Notes: generated from the sequence alone by a model not told the origin. 64,000 nt of DNA from Pseudoips prasinana (GCA_951640165.1 OX621259.1:4774001-4838000); one strand, 5' to 3'. Positions 19,279 through 29,149 are shown, counted from the stretch's first letter. Translations and numbers: made by a program.

Positions 19279-20574
19279 TTATCCCAGGATTAATGTTTTT
19301 AAACTTTCGCGATTTGTACACATTTTTTATCGCGCCGGTAATGGCCAATATCTGGATGGAACATTTTGAAAATATTATTGCACAACATTTGGTCCACGTG
19401 AAGGTATGGAAACGATACGTCGACGATATCTTCTGTATCATGAAAGGTAGCACATCGGAAGTAGAACAATTGACCACTATCTTGAACTCCGCGCACCCCA
19501 ACATCAGGTTCACTTATGAAATGGAGGTAGAGAGATCGTTGCCTTTCCTCGATGTGAAATTGAGGGTGAGAGAAAATGGTTCCCTTACACACACGGTATA
19601 CAGAAAGCCCACACACACAGACAGATATCTACACGCCCACTCTCATCACCATCCGCGACACCTGTTATCCGTAGTTGCCTCGTTAACAAACAGAGCGTAT
19701 GACATATGCGACCCTGAATGTTTAGAAAGTGAGCTCACACACGTTCAGGAGGTACTTAGGCAAAACGGCTACAGGGGGGGCATTAAACGGACGAAGAGGA
19801 GGGAGAAGCAGCCGGAAGTAAGCAGGGCACCAGCGTTTTTACCTTACGTGAAAGGAGTAACGGATAAAGTTGGATCAGTACTAAAGAAATACTCCATCAA
19901 GACTGTATATAGTCCGATCTCCAAAGTCTCCAACCAGCTGCGTACACCGAAGGATGTTATTCCTCTTCAAACACCGGGCGTCTACAGGTTTGAGTGCAAC
20001 TGCGGTATGTTTTATATCGGCCAAACTAAAAGATCCATTGCTGAAAGGGCTAAAGAACATATCGCAGCTGTCAGGAACCGACAGGTTAATAAATCAGCAA
20101 TAGCTGAGCATGTAGTCGACACAGGATCCCAACACTGGATTACAAATTTACACAAGCCACAGGTCCTCTCCACCGATCGTCACTATTACTCCAGAATAGT
20201 ACGTGAAGCGGTTGAAATAAAGAAACATATCAATTTCAACCGGGAAGACGGATACCGCCTCTCACCATCTTGGAATCCTGTAATAACGAAGTGCCATCGT
20301 CGCGTAACCAACGTAGTGCGCCCGGGCGCTGATGTCATTAGTGTCGTGTGTACCGACAGTTTCGTAAAGGAAAATAAAAAATATCAAGACCATGCGAGGG
20401 TAGATACCGATACCCGAGCTTCACGGAGACGACGCTGCCGAGCCACACCAGTCGACCCGTGACCACGGCTGGTGCAATCCATGCCGAAACGTCGGGTAAA
20501 CAAGGTAATGATTTACCTAAATATTTATCGCGATGAGACCCGTGTCTACAGTATATAAAAAATTATCCCAGGAT
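19279..20574 (+). mobile_element. Penelope-like element (PLE), 5'-truncated, with 12-bp flanking repeats
   Basis: The 12-bp direct repeat TTATCCCAGGAT occurs at 19279-19290 and 20563-20574, enclosing the PLE coding part, and is a plausible target-site duplication. The first about 30 bp inside the left flank (AAACTTTCGCGATTTGTAC) resembles AACTTTCGCG at 38628 near the other PLE fragment. The 3' part contains GCCGAAACGTCGGG, shared with the second copy. Confidence 0.7.
19293..20462 (+). pseudogene. PLE reverse transcriptase C-terminal part plus GIY-YIG endonuclease
   Basis: The 389 open codons hold the last RT motifs and the complete endonuclease. [12 protein letters not shown] is followed by the catalytic YVDDIF (residues 42-47), then [10 protein letters not shown] and [15 protein letters not shown] basic linker precedes [17 protein letters not shown] (229-245), the GIY-YIG core, with the family Arg/Glu residues in [11 protein letters not shown]. 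The element type is endonuclease-plus Penelope, which primes on nicked or terminal DNA. Most of the RT (fingers and early motifs) is missing and the apparent ATG lies in junction sequence, so this is a truncated copy despite the open frame. Confidence 0.85.
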
Positions 20575-20599
20575 ATTATTACTATATTATTATTACTTC

Positions 20600-21113
20600 T
20601 GATAGCCGACGCGTGACGATTTAATGACTATTATCTAATGGCTACAACCGGGACCGACAGCTTAACTGCACAACTCCAAAGCGTGAAGACGCTCAGAAAT
20701 TAAACCACTTTGGTGGTCGCCCATCTATGGACTGTCAGCGAGCCTAGTTGCTTAACCTCGCCAATCACTTACAGATTACATAGAACATCTGTTTATGAGC
20801 CGTAGGCTTATTTGCCAATGCAGTAGCATACACAAAATAATTAGGCTTAGTACAGAGATGCACTAGAGTACGGCTAGATATTTCTAGCCAAGTTGAAGGG
20901 AAACTCTGTTTTAATTTTCCTCTAAGTTACAGGAAGTCAGGCAAGTAAATGAAGCTTTTCTCGAAGCCTCGGGGAACGTCAAGAGATATTGTAAAAGTTT
21001 GTACTTGATTAACATTCAACTTGTATCAGTTTTTTAATTTAGATATTTTACTAACAAGAGAACCAGTTTCTGTCATGTAAATAGATAGATACTCAAACTA
21101 TGATAATAAAATA
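20600..21113 (+). repeat. Repeat S copy, then unrecognised sequence
   Basis: 20600-20790 (AATGGCTACAACCGGGACCG to CCTCGCCAATCACTTACAG) matches repeat S at 4640-4880, 21610-21890 and 44525-44650. It is probably a LINE 3' untranslated module. 20790-21113 shows no gene and no recognised repeat. Confidence 0.5.
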
Positions 21114-21250
21114 ATATCCTGAGACATTATTTACACACGCCCATTTAATCCCAAACTAAACAGAGCTTCTACTAGGTATGGAAACTAGTTAAGACTCAAG
21201 ACAAACAGACATCACTTATGTTCATTTTCATGCACACAAATACCTGACCT
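21114..21250 (-). mobile_element. SINE-A partial copy
   Basis: TATCCTGAGACATTATTTAC to CACACAAATACCTGACC covers the 3' two-thirds of SINE-A with an internal deletion. The head is replaced by MITE-2 at 21251. Confidence 0.65.
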
Positions 21251-21600
21251 GTGGCTCTATCGGCTAAGTTGCCGAACATCGTTTTCGTCAATGGCGTTCA
21301 AATAAATAAAGGTAAAAAATTACTTAATCAATCGTTAAATCGGCTTCCATGACCACATATGACGTCATAAATGGTCCGGAATCGATTGTCAACGTTGAAG
21401 CCAAATTAACGATTGATTAAGTCATTTTTAACCGTTATTTTTTGAAACGCCGCCGTTCACGAAAACGATGTTCGGCGACTTAGCCGGTAGAGCCCCTGGG
21501 GCATCGGGAATGCGTTCAAATAAATAAAGGTTAAAAATGTTATAATAAATCGTTAAATCGGCTTCGACGTTGATAATCGATTCTGAACCATTTCAAGCCA
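21251..21600. mobile_element. MITE-2 full copy followed by a partial copy
   Basis: 21251-21506 has termini GGCTCTATCGGCTAAGTTGC and CGACTTAGCCGGTAGAGCCC, with the same body as 12806-13044. 21507-21600 repeats GCGTTCAAATAAATAAAGGT and the interior of the family without the ends, so it is a truncated second copy. Confidence 0.7.
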
Positions 21601-21609
21601 CCAAGTAGG

Positions 21610-21890
21610 TCTCTTAACGACTGTTTGTAACTAATTACTACAACCGGGACCAACAGCTTAACGTGCCATCCGAAGCACGGAGACGCTTAGAGATTAAACC
21701 ACTTTGGTGGTCACCCATCTATGGACTGACCGCGATCCTAGTTGCTTACCGCTCAGTGTCATTTCAAACACTGTTGATCCTGGCTTACAGGAGTTGCAGT
21801 GGGAGGGAATAGTCCCGATTACAAAAAAAGATCCTAGTTGCTAAACCTCGCCGTTCGCTTACAGACGGGTGAGATCATCTAGCTATGCAT
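21610..21890 (+). repeat. Repeat S copy with nested R1-like 3' tail
   Basis: ACTACAACCGGGACCAACAG to CGCCGTTCGCTTACAG is repeat S. It is interrupted at GATCCTAGTTGCT, which is duplicated on both sides of the 83-bp insert at 21747-21829. Confidence 0.7.
21747..21829 (+). mobile_element. Very short R1-like LINE 3' tail with 13-bp TSD
   Basis: The insert reads CTGTTGATCCTGGCTTACAG and AGTTGCAGTGGGAGGGA and ends in seven A. It matches the last part of the R1-like 3' UTR at 53924-54000 (reverse). The flanks 21734-21746 and 21830-21842 are the identical 13-mer GATCCTAGTTGCT, the expected target-site duplication. Confidence 0.85.
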
Positions 21891-22018
21891 TCATAATATC
21901 ATGTTTTGTCAATACTTGACCTAATATGTGAATCAGTTACTACTTGGAACAAAGAAAAATCCTTTTCAAACAAGACCTTTATACCCTTCTTATAATAAAA
22001 TAAAATGCATAGGTTTAT

Positions 22019-22334
22019 CTATAGGTACATATAATAAAATCGTAGGAAAGTCAAAACTGTACATTGAATATTTTTAAAAAAGGATATTTGGGGCGGGATC
22101 TACAGTCGATATCGAAGCCAAAAATATAGTTTATAGAATTTGTGTCTGTTTGTCTGTATGTATGTCCGGGCTAAACTCAACAAGTACTGCATGGATTTAC
22201 TTCAAATTTTGCATGAATATTACGCATAGGTTGGGTCAACATATAGGCTACATATTATCACGCTATTGCCTAAGGCGGAGGAGCTGTGATAATTTATAAA
22301 GTTTAACGCGGGTAAAACCGCGGGGCACAGCTAG
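22019..22334 (+). mobile_element. Non-autonomous Helitron
   Basis: Starts TCTATAGGTACATATAATAA and ends with hairpin CGCGGGTAAAACCGCG, then GGGCACAGCTAG. The stem of five G/C pairs lies eight bases before CTAG, which is the Helitron 3' signature. Sister copies are at 23565, 24147, 24415 and 36386. No coding. 22335-22773 holds a possible eroded tRNA-like SINE near 22470-22560 and nothing else recognised. Confidence 0.75.
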
Positions 22335-22773
22335 TAATGAAATAAAATGTATAGGTTTATTTTGAATAAAATCAGTAGGGAAATGACTCCCTTTAACCCA
22401 GTTTCAAGGGTATTTCATATTCAAGAACACAAACCAAACTTAGACTAAAAATAACTAGGTATATAGGGGTCACACAAATAATTGTCTTGAGTGTGGAACC
22501 AGAAACCCAAGGACGCTAAGTTAGTTAGTAGAGAGCTATCTAACTTAACCACTACCGGTTTGCTAATGATCCTCGTTTAAGTTAAATTAAGTGGACTCAA
22601 AAGCTAGTCTATAGATAATGCTTATTGTAATCAAAAACTAAACAATTAAGCAAGTCAATCTATGGTTTGACGCACGTATCACTTATCCTTCCCTCCCTCG
22701 CTATATTAGGGGATTAATATAATAAATAATAAATAAATCAATAGTAATTACATTTACCTTGTAATAAGAATAT

Positions 22774-23022
22774 AATATCCTGGGATATTCACACACGGCC
22801 ATCTGATCCCAAACTAAGCAGAGCTTGTACTATGGAAACCAGATAACTGATATACTACTTATACTATTTTATTTTGTAAATACATACTTACATGGATAAT
22901 TTACACCCAGACTCAGGGCAAACAGACATGTTCACGCACACAAATATTTGTCCCGGGTGGGAATCGAACCCACGACCTGCGGCGTGAAAGGCAGCGTATC
23001 TACCAACCACACCAACAGGCCC
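22774..23022 (-). mobile_element. SINE-A, best-preserved copy
   Basis: Full structure on the minus strand: tRNA-like head at the 23022 end with A box TTGGTGTGGTTGGTAG and B box GGTTCGATTCCC, central CTGAGTCTGG-type core, and tail ending TTTGGGATCAGATGGCCG then a short AT stretch. Used as the reference for the other SINE-A calls. Confidence 0.82.
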
Positions 23023-23079
23023 GTCAATATATAACTAATAATTATTTGAAAAAAATAATGAATAATAAATAAAATATTA

Positions 23080-23225
23080 TATGTACAGACGCCAGCACAT
23101 CATGCTACCCCAATCTGTCAACTTTTCCCAATTGAAAGTGAACATTATGTTTTTGTGATAAAGTTAAAATCTATAAAAGAAATCTGACAGATTGGGGTAG
23201 CTGGATGTGCTGGCGTCGGTACATA
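23080..23225. mobile_element. MITE-3 copy
   Basis: Inverted termini TATGTACAGACGCCAGCACA and TGTGCTGGCGTCGGTACATA, with a body as at 3459-3602. TA lies at both ends, consistent with a TA target. Confidence 0.8.
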
Positions 23226-23299
23226 GTATACTCTAACCGTTAGAAAACCCCCGACTACAACTATAATTCCATCATTTTGGAAATGAACTGATACTCTTA

Positions 23300-23537
23300 G
23301 GGCCAGCGCAGACAGAGAGGAGCGCAGCGGAGAGGATTTTATTAAGACACTAGAAAATCAACTTTAAAGTTATTTAAATAAAGTGCATGTATGCTTGAAC
23401 ATTATAATGCGCGAGACTGCGCGAGCATTTTGTCAGGTTCAAGCATATATGCACTTTATTCCTATACCTTTAAAGTTGATTTTCTAGTGCCTTAATAAAA
23501 TCCTCTCCGCTGCGCTCCTCTCTGTCTGCGCTGACCC
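23300..23537. mobile_element. MITE-4, PIF/Harbinger-type, with empty site in window
   Basis: Near-palindromic 238-bp element with arms of roughly 90 bp, outermost GGGCCAGCGCAGACAGAGAG and CTCTCTGTCTGCGCTGACCC. It is flanked by TTA at 23297-23299 and 23538-23540. The duplicated unit has the uninterrupted sequence ATACTCTTATACTGCTGG (about 24113-24130), confirming a TTA duplication, which is the PIF/Harbinger signature. Confidence 0.85.
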
Positions 23538-23564
23538 TTACACTGCTGGCCCGATATTAATTAA

Positions 23565-23886
23565 TCCATACATATAATAAAATCGTAGGAAAGTCAAAAC
23601 TGTACATGGAATATTTGTTTTAAAAGGATCCTTGGGGCGTGTACTACAATCGATATCGAAGCCAAAAATATAGTTTTAAGAATTTTTGTCTGTCTGCCTG
23701 TTTGTCTGTATGTATGTCCGGGCTAAACTCAAAAAGTACTGCATGGGCTTACTTCAAATTTTGCATGTATATTACTAACAGATCGGGTCAACATATAGGC
23801 TACATATTATCACGCTATCATATACGGGGGAGGAGCTGTGATAATTCCTAAAGTTTAACGCGAGTAAAACCGCGGGGCACAGCTAG
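23565..23886 (+). mobile_element. Non-autonomous Helitron
   Basis: Same family as 22019-22334: start TCCATACATATAATAAAATC, hairpin CGCGAGTAAAACCGCG, end CACAGCTAG. The open frame 23639-23851 is Helitron sequence and not a gene. Confidence 0.75.
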
Positions 23887-23903
23887 TAATAAATAAAATA
23901 TTA

Positions 23904-24049
23904 TATGTACAGACGCCAGCACATCAAGCTACTCCAATCTTTCAACTTTCCGCCATTGAAAGTGAACCTTATGTTTTTGGGATAAAGTTAAAATCTATAA
24001 AAGAAATCTGACAGGTTGGGGTAGCTGGATATGCTGGCGTCTGTACATA
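23904..24049. mobile_element. MITE-3 copy
   Basis: Duplicated with the surrounding block. Termini TATGTACAGACGCCAGCACA and GCTGGCGTCTGTACATA. Confidence 0.8.
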
Positions 24050-24146
24050 GAAAAATCTAACCGTTAGAAACCCCCGACTACAACTATAATTCCATCATTT
24101 TGGAAATGAACTGATACTCTTATACTGCTGGCCCGATATTAATTAA

Positions 24147-24724
24147 TCTATACATATAATAAAATCGTAGGAAAGTCAAAACTGTACATTGAATATTTTT
24201 TAAAAAGGATACTTGGGGCCTGATCTTCAATCGATATCGAAGCCAAAAATATAGTTTTTAGAATTTTTGTCTGTTTGTCTATATGTATGTCCGGGCTAAG
24301 CTCAAAAAGTACTGCATGGATTTACTTCAAATTTTGCATGTATATTACTAAGAGATCGGGTCAACATATAGGCTACATATTATCATGCTATCGCCTACGG
24401 GGGAGGAGCTGTGATCTATACATATAGTAAATTGGTAGTAAATTCAGAACTGTACAGTGAATATTTTTTAAAAGGATACTTGGGGCGTGATCTTCAATCG
24501 ATATCGAAGCACAAAATATAGTTTTTAGAATTTTTGTCTGTTTGTCTATATGTATATCCGGGCTAAACTGAAAAAGTACTGCATGGATTTACTTCAAATT
24601 TTGCATGTATATTACTAAGAGATTGAGTCAACATATAGGCTACATATTATTACGCTATCAGATATGGGGGAGGCTGTCATAATTTATGAAATTTAACGCG
24701 GGTAAAACCGCGGGGTACAGCTAG
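24147..24724 (+). mobile_element. Two adjacent Helitrons, the first truncated
   Basis: The first starts TCTATACATATAATAAAATC at 24147 and stops at GAGGAGCTGTGA (24414). The second starts directly, TCTATACATATAGTAAATTG at 24415, and is complete to CGGGGTACAGCTAG at 24724 with hairpin CGCGGGTAAAACCGCG. The junction is an A/T boundary, so the second probably inserted into the first. Confidence 0.7.
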
Positions 24725-25068
24725 TTAAAGATATAAGTATTAAATTAAAAGTTGATAATCATTAATCGCCAGTCCATTAATCACACAAAGATTTCCACAG
24801 GGTGGGACTCGAATCCAAGACATCTGTCTTCACAGTCAGGGTCACTAACTACTAAACCAAGATGCCAGTTATAATTTATTTAACCTCCACCATTCTAAAT
24901 TACGCGGAGGGACAGTTGAAGGATACAAAGAACATCCAGACTTCGAACAACTACTTATGGTGCACACAAATCCATACGACCAACATAAAAAAGTATAAAG
25001 GGTAATAATGGATAATTCTTAGTCAGACTTCAAACAATTAATGTTGTTTCTCTGAATATATTATTTAA
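24725..25068 (-). other. Possible eroded SINE; otherwise nothing recognised
   Basis: About 24785-24872 on the minus strand reads like a tRNA-derived head (TTGGTTTAGTAGTTAGTGAC, then GGATTCGAGTCCCACCC as B-box region). A related scrap (GTCAGGGTCACTAACCTCTA) is at 43570. No body or end can be defined. Confidence 0.4.
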
Positions 25069-25262
25069 CTAGCTGTGCCCGCGACTTCGTCCGCGTGTTA
25101 ATTAGTTTATTTAGTTTTTTTTGTAAAATAAAAACTTTTTCTAAAATAAAAGTAGCCTAAGTTACTCCTTATTACATCAGCTACCTGCCAATAAACGTCC
25201 CGTCAAAATCGGTCCAGCCATTTCAGAGATTAGCCGGAACAAACAGACAGACAGACAGACAA
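25069..25262 (-). mobile_element. Helitron 3'-end copy, second subfamily
   Basis: On the minus strand it ends CGCGGGCACAGCTAG, preceded by a CGCGGACGAAGTCGCG hairpin. The body includes GGCTGGACCGATTTTGACGG. The hairpin loop differs from the GTAAAA loop of the other Helitrons, so it is a distinct subfamily. Confidence 0.6.
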
Positions 25263-25389
25263 AAATTGTATAAAATGTTATTTTGGTGTATGTACTGTAT
25301 GTATATTCATATTTATGTAGTAAAAACCGGCTATTTCAATATTACAAACAGACACTCCAATTTTATTTATTTGTATAGATTTAATGTTT

Positions 25390-27078
25390 TTTGGAACGAA
25401 GTTCCATATCGCGCGTTGTTAAAGGGGGCTAGATGGAAAAAATTCTAACAAAAAGTTGTCACGACACTTTTTGCAGCTGTGCAGCTGTGCGGCGTGCGCA
25501 TGTTTCTCTGTCTGTCTCTCTCTCTCTCTCTCTTATAGAAAGCAAGCCAGATATTTTCATTTCTATTTCGCATTGAACAGTGTGGTGTCGCGACGATTAT
25601 TTTTGTTGAGTGTCTACAGGTTTTTTGTACATAATAAATAATAAGAAATAACTTTTTACGGGAGTCATACATTTATTTCATGTTAATACAAAGGATTTAA
25701 ATTATCTAATAAACTTAAATTATCAACTAAGGAAACGTAAAACTATATTAAAAACTAAATTAAACTACTAAAAATATATACTTATATTTAAATTAAAATA
25801 AATATACATATACATGATATACATATTATTATATACAGGTCTCATCTTTGGGCGTCGAAAAAAACTTCGGTATCGCTGCCTTTGAGCATCGTGCCCAGAA
25901 TGCTGGCCGCATTGCCACGCTGGATGGCAATGCTTAAGCGCTGTCCAAGATATTGGCCAGCCCTCTGGTCGCGTGTAGCGTCCACCAAGCGTTTGGATAA
26001 TTCGCGGAAAAAAATCCGCGCTCTCGGACCCCATGGCCCAAGCGTCTCCACTCCAAACGGCTCAAATATATAATCTCTTTCAAGGTTTGTATATTTGAGC
26101 CGCTTAGTGGCCTCAGCTGATGCAGCAGCAGAGCCGGCGCATGCCATTGTCCTTGGAAGGTGAGATGGCGCAAGGGTGTCGACGCAAGTCGCGTCCCATA
26201 CCAAAGGCCTACCCAACTTCCAAGGGAGCAACGTCATACCATCAGGTCTCTTACCGTCGTCTCGTGCCAAGCCATTTGGTTCTAACCTAGCTGGGACGCC
26301 GGCGGCGACAAGAGCCCGACGGATAATGTCGTTAATGCTCGAATGGCGTGGAATCCTACCTGCACTCCTGGTGCAAGATAAGCCATGGTGTCCGAGTCGG
26401 TCGACGCTAGTGCCACAAAGGCAACGATGCGGAGCGACGCTCGGGACACCCAATCGGAGACATGCAGCAATACGGAAAGTGCCGTCATCCAACATCGTAC
26501 CGATGTTAGAGGATGGAACTGCCTGGAGCCAAAGAGCCGACTCCCATTCACCCAGAGCCAGCAGACGGGCCTGCTCTGCAGGATTCTTTGACGTATTTAA
26601 CAAATTTTTTTGTACTAATGTGCAGAGCGGCTGGTCCCACTGCCTCTGGAAGGATGGGTCAGTCGGCAAGTCGTCACTTGAGCAAGCCATCTTCCAAGCG
26701 TTAATGCCGTCGGTAAAACACATCACCTCAGAACTAACCTGCGTGTTAGAGAGAATTTTACTGGTTAGCTCTTTAGTGCTATGGACCGAGGACAGGAATG
26801 CGGGAAGACTAACACTGGAAATTTTACGGATGCCAAGACCTCCTAGACGTATAGGTAGTGTCATTTGAAGCCATGCTCGGTCATCCAGGTCCAAATTAAG
26901 AAGAGAAGTTAGGGTTTCTCGAAGAATTTGGTCAACCTTTTCCAGAAGTTCGACGTGTTTCCAAATGTGACAGGAGCGAAGAAAGTAAGTAAATTTAGGA
27001 ACAAACAAGCAATACCGAACTATAGTATAAGCCGAAATAACTTCGTTCCATCCGGGTGTCCCTTGACACCTCTCAAGT
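25390..27078 (+). mobile_element. Element I copy interrupted by a LINE fragment
   Basis: 25390-25654 (TTGGAACGAAGTTCCATATC to ATAATAAGAAATAACTT) and 27044-27078 (CGTTCCATCCGGGTGTCCCT to CACCTCTCAAG) together match the uninterrupted copy 38688-38974. The 10-mer GAAATAACTT is duplicated at 25645-25654 and 27034-27043. The element has short inverted ends (TGGAACGAAGTT / AACTTCGTTCCA) plus a hairpin-forming GGTGTCCCTTGACACC. It is non-coding. Confidence 0.75.
25655..27033 (-). pseudogene. LINE 3' fragment with restriction-like endonuclease
   Basis: The minus-strand frame is open to 25842. It begins in the RT thumb region (IVRYCLFVPKFTYFLR, LPIRLGGLGIR) and continues with LGEWESALWLQAVPSS, a Cys/His knuckle (CLCGTSVDRLGHHGLSC) and KRPDGMTLLPWKLGRPLVWD followed by TCVDTLAPSH. 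The PD...WD arrangement is what a PD-(D/E)xK endonuclease of RLE-bearing LINEs shows. The exact clade is not clear to me. The apparent N-terminus in the open frame (27107-27044) is encoded by element I, so the 421-codon frame is chimeric. RT catalytic motifs are absent. The 3' end at 25655 is a short A tail on this strand. Confidence 0.7.
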
Positions 27079-27639
27079 TTTCTTTTTAATATATAAACTT
27101 CCATCATTCATTAATTTATTTATGTTAACCTTGTTATATTAGTTTTAGTTTCTATCTTTAATTTTAAACAAAAATTTTAGTTAATATCGTTTTGTTTTTA
27201 AGTTTTTGTTTTGTTATAATATTTTAAATGTTCTATGCACCTGTAATGGCAAATCATACATAACTTATGTTTAAACATAAAAACAATTACAAGTTGCATT
27301 GTGAACTGTCGATGGTGTATCATTTATAAATAAATAAATAGATGTCCTGTCCGGGAATCGTATCCGGGACATTAAGTGTCGAGGTGACTGTCATAAATCC
27401 ACACAATTTACCAATCTAATTGAGTGGGAATTGAAGATATAACTCTCCGATTCCCACTCAACGATACTGCAATATCTGTAAAAACTTTCCTATTTCCTAT
27501 ATAAAAACTAATAACACAACATCCAAAGCAAACAATCGGCACCCTTCCACTATTTGCGAGGGTTATCTCTACTTTTTGCCTTCACCAGCCCCATTTCAAA
27601 ACCACTATACGGAAATAAAGGTAACATCACACGAGCTAA

Positions 27640-27960
27640 TAATAATAGCTTTATTTCTTCTCTCACACAGAAAATACATGAAAAATGTCTTATTAACTAA
27701 TTAATACATTAATGTTTGCTTAACATTGAAGAGGTGAAATCTGTGTGAGAGACTGGTATCCGTACTAGGTGGAAAACCTGTATGACAGATGACCAGCCTC
27801 TCCTAACTCTAGACATGAAGGTGTTATGGTAGGTGTAATTTGACATTCAATGATTAAGTTGTGATGTTATTTTATTTGTGATGAGGAAGTATATCAGTAT
27901 TCGAGATGCGTGTGTGTGTGAGTGTGATGTGTGTGTGGTGTGTGTGTGGTGTGTAATTGT
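27640..27960 (-). mobile_element. LINE 3' UTR fragment with GT repeat
   Basis: AATAATAATAGCTTTATTTC, GTGTGAGAGACTGGTATCCG and ATGACAGATGACCAGCCTC match the layout of 9430-9745 (3' UTR of the Jockey/CR1-group fragment), including the GT run at 27907-27957. No coding follows. 27079-27639 shows no gene; a tRNA-like scrap may lie near 27345-27415. Confidence 0.5.
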
Positions 27961-28002
27961 AGCGACTATGTTGATTCTTTACCAAAGTGGTAGTAGTTGG
28001 CA

Positions 28003-28256
28003 TGCATCATCATATCAGCCGAAAGACGTCCACTGCTGGACAATGGCCTCCCCCAAAGATCTCCACAATTGCCGGTCTTGCGCTATCCGCATACAGCGAT
28101 TTCCAGCAACCCGCACAAGATCATCTGTCTATCTTGTAGAGCGCCTGCCCACGCTGCGTCTTCCGGTTCATGGTATTCACTCGAGAACCTTTCTGCCCCA
28201 GCGGCCGTCGGTTCTACGAGCTATGTGCCCTGCCCACTGCCACTTCAGCTTGGCAT
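28003..28256 (-). pseudogene. RTE-type LINE C-terminal fragment and 3' tail
   Basis: Same family as 16089-16600: CATCATATCAGCCGAAAGAC at the 3' end, then GATCTCCACAATTGCCGGTC. It is cut off after AAGTGGCAGTGGGCAG (minus strand). The long plus-strand frames here are antisense. Confidence 0.75.
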
Positions 28257-28305
28257 TGCCAAGTTAGAGTTAGAGTTATTCAAGTCGCATAGAAAACATC
28301 TGACA

Positions 28306-28687
28306 TAATAGTAATAATAATGGCCTCCCGACCGAATTTCGGCCACGGCGGCCAATCTTAATGGAGGCTAGCCAATTGCGCAGGACATATTATAGTGCAC
28401 GAGTGTGTGCGCAAACACAGGGGCACTTTCTATTCCGTCACTCTCATGATCCGATGGGACGACTAGCGGCACGACTGGAAAGAGTTCAGGTATAGGACCG
28501 ACGGCTTTACGTGCTCTCCGAGGCATGGGGGTGTAATACCGCCAACTCCCAGACTTTGCGCTGATACTAAGAAATTTATTTTTACGGAAAAATCCCAAAA
28601 TCACTTTTTGGACCGACCCGGGATTTGAACCCAGGACCTCATTATCAGCGGTTGAACACGCTAGACCAACGAGGCAGTCGGACATAA
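28306..28687 (-). mobile_element. SINE-D copy (tRNA-derived SINE)
   Basis: On the minus strand the head has GACTGCCTCGTTGGTCTAGC (A box) and GGTTCAAATCCCGGGTCGG (B box). A long body follows (GGCGGTATTACACCCCCATG, GAGAGTGACGGAATAGAAAG) and the tail reads TTCGGTCGGGAGGCCATTAT. The only other copy is the fragment at 15125-15225. The open frame at 28368-28685 is read-through of the SINE. Confidence 0.75.
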
Positions 28688-28838
28688 TAGCCAGGATACG
28701 TATACCGAAGTGACCTGCAAAATAAAAGATACATGGTGAATGGATTAGACTATTCTATAGCATTACTCTATAATAATAATAATAACTTACCCTTCTAAAA
28801 AGGGAGAATAAATAAAATAAAATAATAATAAAAAACTA

Positions 28839-29077
28839 GGGACAATGTCACATAGATCATCCTAGCCCCAAACTAAGCAAAGCTTGTACTATGGGTACCA
28901 GGTGACGATATACATACTTATATAGATAGATAAATACTTATATACATAGAAAACATCCATGACTCAGAAACAAATATTCGTGCTCATCACACAAATATTT
29001 GCACTTACTGGGATTCGAACCCAGAACCACCAGCTTCGTAGGCAGGAGCACAACCAACTAGGCTACGGTGACCGGTC
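28839..29077 (-). mobile_element. SINE-C copy
   Basis: Reverse copy of 4102-4344, almost the same as 12287-12521. The B box is GGTTCGAATCCC on this strand and the head ends at GACCGGTC. Confidence 0.8.
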
Positions 29078-29149
29078 AAATAATCATCTTATCAGCCAAG
29101 AAACGTTCTCTGCTGGATAAAAGGCTCGACAAATGCATTATTTTAATCC

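Larger units (their letters stand above)
23064..24415 (+). repeat. Tandem duplication of a Helitron/MITE block
   Basis: Copy A (23064-23889) and copy B (23890-24415) share the order AATAAATAAAATATTATATG, MITE-3, CCGACTACAACTATAATTCC, ACTGATACTCTTA, CTGCTGGCCCGATATTAATT, Helitron. Copy A is longer only because MITE-4 (238 bp plus TTA) sits in it. Copy B lacks the last about 50 bp of its Helitron, where another Helitron follows. Confidence 0.8.

Noticed and set aside
26176..26868. 230-codon plus-strand ORF
   Set aside because: Antisense to the RLE-type LINE fragment, with no domain of its own.
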